Assembly: GCA_024704765.1 (NCBI GenBank)
Contig: JAKMXF010000331.1
Location: 1 to 62,221, forward strand
Length of the DNA stretch: 62,221 bases
Source of the DNA: Oopsacas minuta
Taxonomy: Eukaryota; Porifera; Hexactinellida; Lyssacinosida; Leucopsacidae
Direction: 5' to 3'
The notes beneath the pieces were generated by a model that saw only the letters and a program-made list of their open reading frames with translations, was not told the origin of the DNA and ran no database searches. Below, piece by piece: positions 24,507-37,004 of this stretch; within the stretch, counting starts at the first letter, position 1, and every line of letters starts with the position of its first letter. The translations under genes and the position numbers were made by a program.

Positions 24507-24975
24507 TATTTACATTTCCTATGTATGTTGATTGGGATATTGTCCAATATCCATTAGTTTCAAATGAACTTCAATAGAATTTCAAATTCTTAGTTAAAAA
24601 CCAGAGATGGATTATAAATAATATTTGAGATGATATTTTCATTAGATATTTAAGACAAAACAGAATTCTCCAATATCAGCTAATAACGCATCCCTGGTAC
24701 TTTTAGTGTTAGGCCTTATATTTAGTAGGCTATGCACTGGACATGGGAGGACCTGCCATAATGGCCAAGCCGACCTAGCAATAGAATTTATGGTTTTCGA
24801 GAGGTCAATTATGCAAAAGTGGCGAAACTTGGTATATGGCCAATATGAGTTGAACTGTTGAATATATATATAGCCAGTTCAGTTAGTTTAAAAGTCCATG
24901 GATTTGTACAAATCTCTCAATTATCAGCCAATGAAAAGAATTAATATCTGGATGATAAACTTCTAGCGCACTTAC
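24507..24975. other. Intron segment with a TAGCCTAC-family MITE end
   Basis: At 24688-24738, GCATCCCTGGTAC...TTAGGCCTTATATTTAGTAGGCTATGC is the inverted end of the TAGCCTAC MITE family. Its other arm was not delineated. The rest shows nothing. Confidence 0.55.
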
Positions 24976-25360
24976 TTGAATAATAGAGAGGGTTTGCATA
25001 TTATCAATGTCCCAAATATGAATCGGAGGCTTTGCACCTATCTGGCCAGTCGCAACAATCAATCGTCCAGGATGAATATCCAAGCATAATATATCATCTG
25101 TGTGCTTTGTATAAAAACGCTGTTTCTTCTCATTTTTATCATAAACAATCCCTAAAGCTGCTATATGATAAATAACCTCCCCTTTAGAAGAATAGAAAAG
25201 GTTATCTCGACAATCATAACCCCTGTATCCATGAACATAGTCAAGCTGGAGCGATTCCAAAGGGAATTCACTTTTACCAATGGCTAGTTCATCTCTAGCA
25301 GCTCCCTGAGAGTGTTTGGAACTTTTCTTTGATATATCCCTTTGATAAACTCTAACTTTC
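24976..25360 (-). CDS. EML5/6-like WD40 protein, internal exon B (HELP motif)
   Basis: This exon follows exon A across an 8.5 kb intron. The acceptor is TATAG at 25365-25361. Its first G completes the split codon from exon A, followed by KVRVYQRDISKK. The 128 codons hold a basic linker, then LQLDYVHGYRGYDCRDNLFY, a clear HELP-motif signature. HIAALGIVYD, HTDDILCLDIHP and ATGQIG...IHIWD make the first propeller blades. The exon ends ...LSIIQ (CAA) before GTAAGT, with donor GT at 24975-24974, in phase 0. Known EML proteins continue here with a GxHxxGVCALDFS-type motif, and exon C begins exactly that way. The frame is open throughout, unlike every transposase in the window, so this is a functional gene rather than a retrocopy. 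Confidence 0.93.
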
Positions 25361-26089
25361 CTATATTACAAAATCACAATGAAATTTTACAAGAAAAGGC
25401 AAAAGATTAAATTATATGGTTTACTTTTAAAAAATTCGAAATTTTACTCTAACCGTGTTACCTAACAATTTCAGCGAAGTAATCTTCTCTTGGGTACCAA
25501 TCAACCGTAAATAATATTGAAAGCCCAAACACGTGAGTAAAATTAATACACTCCTTCAAACACTGCGGGACTTAGGTATATATGGCCGGTTTAGGAATAT
25601 TAGTACAGCAAATTCAATTACTTTCAAATTAAATATAAATTGTTATATTCGTGTTAAGCATCAAATATTAACTGTTTGATGTTTTTATACGGATGGTCCA
25701 TCTTTTTGGAAATTTTTCAACATCAACGCAAATTTCCTTAGGTACATTGTGAAGTATATGTACTCATTTACAGTCGAAAGCTATAAAGATTAGACGGTAA
25801 CTTGAAGCATCTGTAAAACTAATCCAATAGAAATCGTAATAAAATGGGCTTAATATAAATGGTTATGTATTTGGACCACATGTACTCCTCAATATGGCAA
25901 ATGTTTCGACGTCATAATTTTTACCAAATGAGAACTATGTCGATTTATCTCCTGGACAAATTTCGGCATATTTTGATCATAAATATTTAATCGAAGCAAG
26001 TAATTTCAAATCGAAAGTAGCGTGCTGTTATAGTGTGACGACAAATTCAATATTTATTCTTTTAGATGGACCATGGATAATATTTTCGA

Positions 26090-27520
26090 AAATTTCATCT
26101 CTTTTACGAAGTGTATTTAGTTGTTCAACGAACAAAACACTATGAGAATTTTTGAGGTGGCACACTTAATCCAAATCGGAGGCACAAAGCAGTAGCACAA
26201 AGACCCAGCAAGCGGAGCTAGTGTGAATGAATTTACAATGGTATAGTCGGTTTTTAACTATTACGTGGGTATAAATTGATACATTTCCGTGTGGAGGAGA
26301 TCTCTATAAGTAGTTTTATGATAAAATGTTCATTCTAAATGTCGAGAAAATTAATAATTCAAAAGTCTATATTAACTACATAATATGACTAATCCTGAAA
26401 GAAAACTCATTTGCAGAGGGATAAAAGATATTCGATATAGTGGGAAGCCTGTTGAGTAGATACGTCCTGGGCATTGGCAACAATAGTGCGATCATGGGCT
26501 GGGATACCCGGCCATTTATTGTACTGCACTTTCAAAGTGCAATCTCAGAAAATAGGTTCTCTATGAATGGGGAACCTCTATAAGTGGGTATGGGGATACA
26601 TTAAGATCAGGGCCAGCGCCACAGACAACTATTTGGCGCAGTTTCTACTATGTTAAATGAGATTTCAACAGAGCCAATTTCGTAGGTGTGCTACAGTTTA
26701 ACGGAACCACTTCTAAATTCATGCCGCGGGCTTGGTAAGTATAAAATTCATACATTCTAAAGTTATAATTTTCAGGCCTGACTGAAGGTGGAAGATGGTG
26801 GAAAATGGTACTTAAATAGGTACAACGTATTTTATATATCGGACTCCAGTATCAGGAGCTGTGTTCCAAATCTATACTATTAAAAAAAGCAATTAATCTG
26901 TGTATGTATACATGTAAATGTATGGATGTCTAGAATTGACTGAGGAAACTGGAGGACCAACAAAGCTGATTGTTTGCATACAGGGGCATTTTTGGCCTGG
27001 CTCGGAGACATTCGAGTCGTAGACGAAAATTCACACTTATGACGAAATTATGACTGCATTGTCACCTTTTTGGATTTTCGAAAATCACATCAAGCACCAC
27101 TGTTTAGCCAATATACATAATAGAAATTGAATTTGAAGCACAATACCCCTCAAAGTGACCAAAAGCTAACTCATCATGGGATTATTAAGTCATCATAACT
27201 GTACCAAAATTTGAAAATTCTCCAAATTTCGAAAAATTTCAGAATTTCTTAATACTCGAGGCACGATGTCTCAAGAGCACTAACCAAAGCGAAATAGCCT
27301 CTTCAGTGTCGCTACAGAAGGCCATTGAATAGAATTTGGATCGACCATGGATAATAAATCTTAAATATTAACTATTCTGCGAATTTGAAGCATATAGTCT
27401 GTCGCGTAACGACCAATAACACTATAAGATTTAGCTGTTTAGTACTTACATTAACCTGAGCACCAAGCTGTCACGCAACGACCTAGCAAGCGAAGCGCAC
27501 TAGCAAGTTATAAATTCGAA
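26090..27520. repeat. Dispersed repeat family B (palindrome-derived) fragments
   Basis: The segment 26935-27370 (ACTGAGGAAACTGGAGGACC, GGCATTTTTGGCC, ACATTCGAGTCGTAGACGAAAATT, TCTTAATACTCGAGGCACGATG, GACCATGGATAAT) is shared with 55980-57100 and, inverted, with 50690-50850. A terminal-looking motif (GACC-(C/T)-AGCAAGCG-x-AGC) appears at about 26206 and 27480. Non-coding. Confidence 0.5.
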
Positions 27521-28116
27521 TTTGAGTGTGAGGATACCAAATAGAGTACCCCCCAGAACTGGATCTCGATATTTCCATGGGGTATCGAGGCATAAGGTTA
27601 AGAAACCTATGTTATGGAATATACAGATTAGGAACTAATTTCATACTACCTCAAGTTAAATGAATTCTTAGAATCCAAAAACAAATATACTAGTTTCAGA
27701 ATTACGATAATTATCAACTTTACGTAATTGAAACAAAATATGTAATTATTTGAGGATACAATTGTTTAACTTTAGATCAGGATTTAGGGAAGGAGATCAA
27801 TTACTTGTACAGAATAAAAGAAAGCCAAGCGACTCCCAGGAACAGAAGACGTAAAGAAATATTAAGGACCATATACGATAGAGGAAGTAAAACCTAGCTA
27901 CCTAGATGTAAAGACTCAGATAGCAAAACAACAAAATTACCGATCAATTTATCACGAAAATATAATTCATACAATCTTGTGAGTTTCTAACGGTGAAAGT
28001 GTTGTTTTCGAGCACGTCATTACCAATAATCCTATATTCTTGTGTTACAGATTCAAGCGAAAAAAGGCAAATCAGAGAAGCCAGAAATATCTTGAAACTT
28101 TCCTTCTAGAGGTATA

Positions 28117-28920
28117 CAGGGTGTAACAAATGTATTGTCGTTATTTACTGATAATGTTGCTTGACATTACATAATATTATACAACCTTAATCATTGATTC
28201 CTTTACTCAAGAGTATTGATACATATTATTGTCAAAGCATATAGCAGTCAATTTTATTGTATTTAACTTTTCGATTTATTCTTGGTATTTTCAAAAAATT
28301 CTCAATTCTATAAGAGATGAATGTCCAAGATTATGGATCTTCCTTAAGATCTCGGCATGATGTCCCACCAAGCCCTATCTGAGCTGCATATTATACCTCA
28401 AGGAGAAACTGTAAATGGAGATTACTACCGTACAAAGATTTTAGCTGGAACATGCAAAGATGCCATTTACAGGAGAGCCAAAATGGGTCAGTTTTAGAGC
28501 GGTCTATGACCTCAGAGATGTCTGGGATTATTATCATGCAAGACGGGGCACCTGCTCACACGGCTAAACTGACACAAGAATGGTGTGAACATAATCTTCC
28601 TGCGTTTTGGCACAAAGCTGAGTGGCCCGGAAACTCGCCTGACCTCAATCCAATCGAGAATTTGTAGGCTATCATGAAAAATAAGGTAGATGAGCTGGAG
28701 CAAGCAACTACTGTTAACGGACTAATAAAAAATTTGAAAAGGCATGGAGTAATATATCGGGTGATGTTTTGCAAAACATTGTATCTAGTATGCCAAGGCG
28801 AGTTACACAAGTTTTAGAAAGGTAAGGAGACTATATAGAGAAATAAAACGGTAATATTTGTGCTGTTTTGAGATTAGTTATATTCAGTTTAGAAAACGAC
28901 AATACATTTGTTACACCCTG
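28117..28920 (+). mobile_element. DD37E mariner-like element, internally deleted copy
   Basis: The terminal repeats CAGGGTGTAACAAATGTATTGTCG and CGACAATACATTTGTTACACCCTG are perfectly inverted over 24 bp. TA lies on each side (28115-28116 and 28921-28922). At 804 bp it is about 540 bp shorter than the relative at 39361-40706, so a central or 5' deletion has removed most of the transposase N-terminus. It sits within the EML-like intron. Confidence 0.93.
28356..28850 (+). pseudogene. DD37E mariner-like transposase, C-terminal part
   Basis: The preserved blocks are MSHQALSELHIIPQG, then GIIIMQDGAPAHTAKLTQEW and EWPGNSPDLNPIENL. The second catalytic Asp (MQDGAP) and the final Glu (NPIEN) have 37 residues between them, the DD37E spacing described for a distinct Tc1/mariner clade (ITmD37E, first reported from mosquitoes). 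An in-frame TAG replaces the Trp that usually follows IENL. The remainder is frameshifted, and the first catalytic Asp region is deleted. Confidence 0.85.
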
Positions 28921-29732
28921 TACTATCAAAACAATATCGTAATGAACTACGCATTTGCTTAGTTCATGAACTAAATAGGTTTATACTCACTTTAATTAAA
29001 GCCTATCAATCTATCTATCTATCTATCTATCTATCTAAAAATATTGTGCATTTGTACTGATCCGATTAGGAATATTGACCTTACATCTAAATATTATGAT
29101 TCTTGGGATGATATTGTCAATCTGGATACCATCGAAAAGCAATTGAAACACCCCAACTACAGTTAGCTTATGAAAATATCGACAGCAACTTCAATCTTAA
29201 CCGTGCGTACTATCAGCCTTGCGAATAACAACTACTTAAATAAACGACATGAGAAACTCAATACAAAAGGTGGCACAAACATCATTGAATATACTAGATT
29301 CTTACCACCACTCAACGAAATTGAGTATTTCACGGCGAAACTCGCTGTAACGGCCAGCATTTGGTACACAGAATATCTTGCATCCAAACCTACTGAAATT
29401 CAGCAAGAGAACTGATATATCGCAAGAGAAATCAGAAGGTGAAATCATCGAACAAGTTGTGTATTAGTAACCTGGATGGATTGATTGTATCGTTTGTCAC
29501 GCACCAGGGATATGCTATTAAGATTTTAGATTACTAGTCAAAATCGCAACAGATCTAACAGCTCATATCCAAACCACATAATATATCAAACGTTTTCAAG
29601 ACAGTATTTCTGAGCAAGTAATACCACAGGCATTACACCGAAAGAAGAATTAGGTCCGTCATTTATCCAGACTTTGTTGTTGTCAGAGTCATGGATAGAA
29701 AGAATTTCAAAAGCAAATAGTATGAAGCATAG
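28921..29732. other. Intronic DNA with a (TCTA)n microsatellite
   Basis: A TCTATCTATC... tract occupies about 29008-29036. A plus-strand frame at 29170-29415 (NEIEYFTAKLAVTASIWYTEY) has no recognised family. Confidence 0.5.
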
Positions 29733-30640
29733 CCTACAAAAGATAAGGCCTAACAGTAACTCGAACTTTTGGCACCAGGGATGCAGTATTAGGTGAAAGA
29801 ATTAATTAGACATGGTTTCTCTATTGCAGATAATTGCATTTTTGCCTGAATAAATGGAGTACAATTATGTAGGACATCAAATTATATACAAATGCTAAAC
29901 ACTCACAAGAATGTGTCAAAATAGGTGCCTAGTAAGCATTTATTTAGTAAATATATCATTCTTTGATGACTTGTAAAACGTTAAATATTGCATTTATCAA
30001 CTCAAAGTGAATAAATGAAATGGATTATAAATACTTTTATTTAAAATGGCAAAAGTTTGTCTTTCAAAAGTGGGCTCGTTGTTGAATTACGCTGGAGGCC
30101 ATGGATGACGAATTTAATGAAATTCAATTATAACTCCAGATTCTCTAAAATTATGGTAAAATCAGAATAGTCAATTTATAATATTAACCAGACATCTCAT
30201 ACCCTTGTAATACATTTTGATATGATATCTCGCACCAATGTGAGGATGCCCATATATGATCATTTTCAAGAATCCGCAATACTCTTCAATTATTTCATAT
30301 CAAATATATTACAAGGTATGGGAAGTCAAGTATATAGCACAAATTGGCTAATATGATTCCCATAACTTCAGCGATTCTCAGGCTAGGATTGAATATTCAT
30401 AAAAATGCAATCCATGGTCTTGTCCATAACTCAACAACGAGCCAACTTTTGAATGACAAATTTTTGACATTTTGCACAAAAGTATATAGATCATTTCATT
30501 AATTCACTTGGAGTTGATAAACGAAATATTTAACGTTCTACGAGGTATCGAAGAATGACATATTTTGCTAAATGAATAGACACATATTTTGACGCATTCA
30601 ATTATTCAAATTTTATTCATTAAATCAGAGTTTTTCAATT
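29733..30640. mobile_element. TAGCCTAC-family palindromic MITE, copy 3
   Basis: It begins CATAGCCTACAAAAGATAAGGCCTAACAG followed by GGCACCAGGGATGC. Arms pair through AAAACGTTAAATATTGCATTTATCAACTC near 29970 and GAGTTGATAAACGAAATATTTAACGTT near 30512, and through CCATGGATGACG versus ATCCATGGTCTTG. The centre is near 30270, and inner segments are themselves palindromic around the AAGTCAAGTATATAG region. Confidence 0.7.
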
Positions 30641-30654
30641 TTTAGAAACTAAAG

Positions 30655-32041
30655 TCTCTGATTACAACTAGTATATAATTGTGAGTTTTTCAACTTATTA
30701 TCACCAAAACTTCCACTTAAAGACAAAAATCTGGAGAATTCATTAAAATATAATTGGATAGATTCGGGCACATACACTAACTGAGCATAAGGATTTCAAA
30801 ATCACTAAATAACAATTACATACCCTGGCTACATGGTGAATATTTGAATATGCACACGATAATATTCCTGAAAGAACTATATGACTGTGTTTGTTAAGAT
30901 TATCCTGATTAATTTCCTGAATTTATAATTAGATAGTTTCTAGCCAAAACTTTGTTCATTAATTAGATAATGAGCTAATTACATATTCAATTCCGAATTG
31001 CACAAAACTCGAATAGGATGGTACATTTCGAATTCAATATTAGAATTCTACCTGTCTGTATTACCCCAGTATGGATATTTCGAAAATTTACAACAAATCT
31101 TGTTGAAGTATTAGCTTGTAAATAGTGTATGTGGCAGTATGTCACGGGGAGAAGTGTCACATATCAAATATATGTGTGTTACTTAGTATGTGAATACAAA
31201 AGTTTAAAAGATTTCCAGGACGAGTATCTGCAAGTAAGTTCATCATATTTAGAAATTTCAATACCAATAACTAAATTTTAGATTTTTTCGTTCATAAAGC
31301 TAGCGTATTTTGAAATCCTTATCTATTTTGATTGGAAATTTAATATACAAACTAATGTATTATTATATAAAATAGAAGTCAAAATAAAACTATTATCAAT
31401 TTGTTGAATAGTGACGTCATCATTAATAACCTACCACGTAGGAAACCGATTTTTGACCCAACCTTGATTGTTCGTCTCAAGTTTTGTGTTTAAAGTGTAT
31501 TTAGTTAGTCCAGACTATATTTTGAATATTTTTCTATATGATTTCCTCAGCAACATAGGAAAAATCTCAGGAAATTGGCAACATTCTATTATCTGCGTTT
31601 TAAACTATACAAAATGTGTCGAAGTGGAGGTTTAAGTAAATACATAGAAATGCTCAATGCTTACAGAGATCATGTAGAAAAATATTTAAATAGATAGTCT
31701 GGACTAACTAAATCCACTTAAAACAACATTTGAGACAAAAAATCAAGGTTGGGCCAGAATTATGCATTTGTCTTCCGACGGACTAGCCCACTCAGAGAGC
31801 GAGCTGGTAAAAATGTGGCTGTTAATTCAATGTCTTTAAGATGGAATTAGTCATAAAATGATTAGGAACGTAAATGCTTGAACGTTAACAAAAAACAAAT
31901 TTAAAATATGTTTTTAGGTAGTATCTGTCCGAATAAATCTAAATATATATTAACGAATTCTCGAGATTTTTTAGTCTATAACTGGAAGTTTTTGTGAAAA
32001 TAAGATGAAAAATCACAATTATATACTAGTTATAATCAGGA
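30655..32041. mobile_element. Inverted-repeat element (~115 bp ends) with a nested palindrome
   Basis: The left end, CTGATTACAACTAGTATATAATTGTGAGTTTTTC...CACCAAAACTTCCA, is repeated in inverse at 31917-32041 (AAACTTCCAGTTATAG and ATTGTGATTTTTCATC read on the minus strand). Inside, at 31450-31765, a smaller palindrome pairs CCCAACCTTGATTGTTCGTCTCAA and TTAGTTAGTCCAGACTAT with their inverses. No transposase frame was found, so it is probably non-autonomous. Divergence between the arms (about 85% identity by eye) suggests age. Confidence 0.65.
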
Positions 32042-33821
32042 TTTCATGACGAAATTATGAAAATTTTATTATGTCATAACTCTATAACCAAATAACCGAA
32101 CTCAAACCATGAGAAACTTACACATAGTCAATGGTGGTTTGTTAATGATTAACGACTTACAATGTTTGAAGGACATCGGAGGAGGTTGGCCAAATGACCA
32201 GGTGAGTCGACATGCAATTCCCCATAAGTGTTTCAATTACAAGAGCGATTGGCTCGTCGCTTCCCGATGAACTCGACGTATTGCGCCTCGAGGTATCCAT
32301 TATTCTCCAAATTAACGCTCCCTTGAGATTATAATACAGATCTATATAGGATAACGTAATTCACAAATATACGTATAAGGCATAATTATTATTAAATTAT
32401 TTTTATGATCAACGAGCAACCTGTATGTATATTGTGAGATTTGGATAACTTGTTTACTTTATATTCATAAAAACAAAAATGGATTTACATACCAACGCAC
32501 AAACAAACAAACAAACAATCCCATATTCGGACTCAGCATACTCGATTACACCAGTATAGTAGTTGAAAGTATGATTCTTCTTCAATTTTGGAATTTGTTT
32601 ACTTTATATTCATAAAACAACAATAAATTTACATAAGATTAATCCAAAAGTATGATATCGGATTCAGCATGTTCGATATATTTAGTGAAGTTTTATGAAA
32701 TTCTATTTACTTCCTTCATAAACACGATAATAGATAGTTATGTCACAATTTCAAAATTGTATACCGCAAATCCTTTCCTTAACGATTGAGATTTACTAAT
32801 ATAGATTAATAATCACCTGTATTATATCTGAATAGATTGATTAAAGGCAGTTATAATAAATAAGCTAATAAAGTGTTAGGGCTGGGGTTTATTAACCTAA
32901 AACAGGGGGCAGTTAAAACTTCTCGATAATAGCGGTTAATGATTAAGCACTGCAAAAGTTCTTAATACAATCAAGGATGTTTGGTGACTAGTACCAATAC
33001 ATAGCTATTATATATGCAACATGATAGGATTATATCTTTCCAGACTATTGAAATTTGAGAATACGGATCTAGAATGTAACATCTCATGAACACCTAACTA
33101 GCAGAATTTCTGTATAAATAATCAAGCTCTCAAACCCTGGGAAGATTTAATATATTGGTGGAAATCACGCATTTTGATTAACCCAATAAATTTTATCCTA
33201 GTTAAATGGTTATAGCGGCGGTTAACCGGCGAACTGAATCCATGACTGATGTCTTATAGGTAGTAATAGTTCTATATTTCATATACGTATATTTTTGTTG
33301 ATTCTATGATTTCGTTAAGTTCATGCGCTAGGTTCATCAGTAAATTCATTTCTTTCAGTTAGTTCAATAAGTTAGTCCAGTATGAAACGCTTAAAAGTGC
33401 TGCGTACCTTGTATTCAGTAAGTTTGTTCGTGAAATTTTCATTTCATGCTTATAGGGTAATAGGCTCAAGTACGAGAGTTTTTGATCACACATTTCCATA
33501 TCGTGAAATTTCTCTTCAATCATAATGCTGTATCACTCTGAATAAGAGCACTGGCGCTTAACATTTTAGTTTAAAGTTTATGTGGTAAATATCTTTCGAG
33601 GTCCCAGTTCCACGAAATATGCTCGTAGAGTGTGGTGATAACAAGTAATCAAATCCTTGGACATGTTTCTAGCCCCCAGCTCTTATTCATGGATCCAAGG
33701 TAAATAGTCATGGATAATTAGACAAACAAATCCAGAAAACTATACAAAGGAATTTCCACAGCAATTATTCTCGTGAATAGAAAGCAAGTATAATCCAAAA
33801 ATGAATTAAAGATAGACTCAC
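32042..33821. other. Intronic DNA with a local duplication
   Basis: TTGTTTACTTTATATTCATAAAA at about 32451 recurs at about 32597, each followed by ATTTACATA and a CGGA-CTCAGCAT-CTCGAT-like block, so about 90 bp is duplicated at a 146 bp offset. A CAAA repeat (AAACAAACAAACAAAC) lies near 32502. Nothing else is recognised. Confidence 0.5.
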
Positions 33822-34180
33822 CTAGGAACATAAGGTCTGCTTTTCTCAGTTTCTAAGTCCGAATCAATAGCTTCTAAATCACTAGTATCAGTTCCTGTAA
33901 ATTCGGCATCAGAATCTTGCAGAGAAAGTATTGGATCTTCACTATAATTGAGTTTCCATTGTAAAATAGTATGATCTCCACCACCAAGTGTAATCAATAT
34001 AGATAAATCATGAGAAAATTTCACATTAGTAACATGGCTAGCATGGCCAATAAAAGACTTTGATTTTGCACCCTTCTTAAAAACAGGATAATTGAAAAGA
34101 TTAATTTTACAATCATCATCTCCAGTAGCAATAAGCATGTTCCGAAAATTTGTATCAATAGTGTTGATATCATTCAATAC
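33822..34180 (-). CDS. EML5/6-like WD40 protein, internal exon A (most 5' exon visible)
   Basis: This exon encodes the end of one WD40 unit of an echinoderm microtubule-associated-protein-like (EMAP/EML) protein. Such proteins bind microtubules through paired beta-propellers. Translation runs from an AG acceptor at 34182-34181 and includes MLIATGDDDCKINLF, then FIGHASHVTNVKFS and GGGDHTILQWKL, which are typical final WD blades. An acidic linker (DSDAEFTGTDTSDLEAIDSD) follows; EML5/EML6 have such linkers between tandem HELP-WD40 units, which argues against a single-unit EML1-4. The exon ends CCTAG before GTGAGT (donor GT at 33821-33820), leaving two bases of a split codon. The next exon supplies the third base, giving Arg. 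The upstream exon was not found and is probably outside the window or too short to recognise. Confidence 0.9.
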
Positions 34181-37004
34181 CTATCGAAGGGAAATAAATT
34201 ATAACGTAGACCGAAATACAAACAATATTTTTGTACCACCAGGATGAACTTGAGGAAGAGAAAAGGGATGAGATATAGTTAGTGCTAGCTCACCCACTTG
34301 CCTAGTAATTCAAGGGTTGCTGACCGCAGCCCAGGTACTTCCAACATCCTACCAATCCCCTAGCTACTCCTATGCACAAGGGTAGTTGAAAGTGAATACT
34401 ACAGAATAAATTGCAGAATGGAATACTGATCATAGTAATCTAAAGTTGATACGTTTCGGAGTTACATTAGTAAGGGATAGCTGTCCTTTTGGTGATACTG
34501 ATACGTTTGGTTGTGATACCCCAAGGAAAATAAACTAACTGCATTCTCACTAATAATATTGAGAATATGAATCCTGTCCATAAATTTAACTCTGAAAATA
34601 CAAATTGAAGAAATCAAAAGCTTGTTATAACAAAATTTCAAAACAATGTTTTAATTCTAGTATTCCAAAGTTTTACTAATTTTGAGTTCCAAATTCTGAT
34701 ACAATACTGTAAGATATTTATATGCTCTGGTTCTCAGTTAGACAGGTAAATATTAGAGAGGTTACCTGTAGTAAATTATTAATACTGGCCTTTTTCTGAT
34801 TCGGAGGGAAATTTCATAATTGGGTGTTACAAAGGGGTAATAGTGCAAGAAAGGTTAAACCACTGATCAAGAATGATTTAAGTTGCATATGTTGACTATT
34901 ATTATTTATTCAGTCTAGCGTTCCGAATTATAACCTCAAACATATATACTATTTATTCCCGATCTAACCCTACTAATGAATCATTTTAACGAAATCATTA
35001 CTATTAATACAATTTGGAATAACTAATAATGTTAAGCCAAGAGGATAGTAGTGCAGATCGGACGTCTGGGTCATGTTTCTCACTGATCAATTAAATCATT
35101 ACACTAGAGCAGGTTTTCCCAAACTGTGGTCAAAAAGATTTTGTATGTGGCCAATTTGAAGTTCAATGATCATTTTGACCGAACTTTACCAAATCCCAAA
35201 GTTGACATGGTCAAGCATGACTAAACATCTTTCATCTCCCGAGCATATTAACAAACCCCAATTATTGAGTTTCGATTTTCGAATATTGACTCAAAATCTT
35301 TAATCAAGCACAAATTCCTGAAATTAAATAGCAAACATGGGTATAAAATTTGATCTTCTACAAATATGTAACACAAATATTCAGGCAAAATGCACTGGCC
35401 AGAAAATAACGAAATTATGTTTATAAACGTATTTCAGCTAATACTGCATCTCTGGTTCTAAATTTACGAGTTACTGTTAGGCCTTATGTTTAGTAGGCTA
35501 TTGCCTGACAATATCAAATTTCTGGAGCCATAGAATGAATTCAAAATTAAATTTGGAAAAGGTTGGAAAATTGAAATGACAATGTCCCGAAAACCCGACC
35601 TGATGGAGAGAAATTGAATATATTTTTTCAGGATCAGGATACTCTATAACATGAATGTGTAATGCAATACTGAAATATGATATCAATAATTAAGTTTAAG
35701 ATCCGGTCAATTAGTTCTATCTAGTAGCCTTATCATTATACTACATTATTTTGATTTCATGGCTATATTACATTAAACATTTATTCATGTTGATGTCATG
35801 CATTTTAAGCACAACAGGTTGGGATCTAAGATAATCCCTGATGCAAAACCGATCATAGGATCACAAACTGGCCATGTTCATGACAAGCAGATTTCAGTTT
35901 CTCAGGTTCGGTCGACCTATACAAAATATATGGAGCAACCAAGGTTTGTCCAGATGATTGTAGAATATATATCGGCAGTCCCTCACCAACTGGACCGTCT
36001 CCGATACCAGGCCATTTACGACCTTTTTTCGAATGCGGTAAATGGCCTACAAATGGTTGGGAACCTCTGGGTTAAATTAACAATTAAAAATAATATAAGT
36101 TTCATATTTTAAGTCCAATCGATTGTGTATGCCGATATTCGTAATCGACTCATTATAGGGGTCACGTGGCAATGATTGGAATAATATCTTTCCTCGAGAA
36201 CTTAGAAATGTGCTGATTCCATCCTCAAAAGTGTTCGGAATATAGTAAAGCGGACAATCATATTACTGGAAATTTGATGCTGAGTACAAATCAGGTGAGT
36301 TCAAAGTTGATTCAATGAGATTTGAAAAGGTTATCGCCTGGGGATCTAATTCGAATTCGTCGACAGACGCTATTTAAAAATAATTTTTGAAGGTCAATAT
36401 GTCATATTTCAGCTTGGGAACAGGATTATTTGATCAGCAGGTTCTAGAATAAATCACATCCAATCAGGTAGCATAATTTCAGACATATAAACACGAAATA
36501 TTCAGGCAATTCAAAAGATATTAAGACTCTTGTGAAAAATGATGCAACTAAGTTTGGCGTAGCCTCATTTTGAGTCCAGACCACACAATGGATAGCTTAG
36601 AATTCCTAATATTTTGAATACAACAAGACCAATCGTATATCAAAATATAGCAAAAATGAAGCACATAAAACTACTCCATGAAAGTATTAGCATTGAACAT
36701 ATATATGTAGGACAAATATCGAATTCTTGGAGCACTAGTATGATGTTAAATTTGGAAATGTTGGAAAAACGAAAAAGAAGTTAGGAGCAGATTAAAATTT
36801 AAATAACATGTTCACTTCAGTCGTTTATTTGACCGGCTTCTCATTATTATTTTGATACAAGTTTTCTTCTACATACTATTAAGGGCTGGTGGATTATGTG
36901 TTTAAAATTTCTTTTAGAATATTCATTACTTTTGAAAGATTATATTTTGAAGAATTCAACGAAGAAGTTAGACTAGGCTCACCTCAGTCACTAATTTGAC
37001 TTAC
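34181..37004. other. Upstream region of EML exon A, nothing coding recognised
   Basis: The preceding EML exon would be expected to end with a GIWP-like motif just before DINTID. I searched for it by eye on the minus strand and did not find it. At 35440-35503 there is an inverted TAGCCTAC-family MITE end (TTAGGCCTTATGTTTAGTAGGCTATT). A plus-strand frame at 35798-36112 (104 codons; PHQLDRLRYQAIYDLFSNAV) has no recognised family. Confidence 0.5.

Larger units (their letters stand above)
5891..24975 (-). other. EML-like gene intron between exons B and C
   Basis: A 19085 bp GT/AG phase-0 intron carrying at least two P-element relics, a Tigger element and several MITEs. Protein alignment across the junction (...LSIIQ then GHHTRG...) leaves no room for a missing coding exon. 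Confidence 0.85.
25361..33821 (-). other. EML-like gene intron between exons A and B
   Basis: An 8461 bp GT/AG intron in which the codon is split 2+1. It contains an internally deleted DD37E element, palindromic MITEs and simple repeats. No additional EML exon is needed: the protein reads straight through from the acidic linker to the HELP motif. Confidence 0.85.

Noticed and set aside
29008-29036. TCTA tract as a CRISPR-like or satellite array
   Set aside because: It is a plain tetranucleotide microsatellite without spacers.
35798-36112. 104-codon plus-strand frame as a gene
   Set aside because: No recognisable domain, and no independent evidence of coding.
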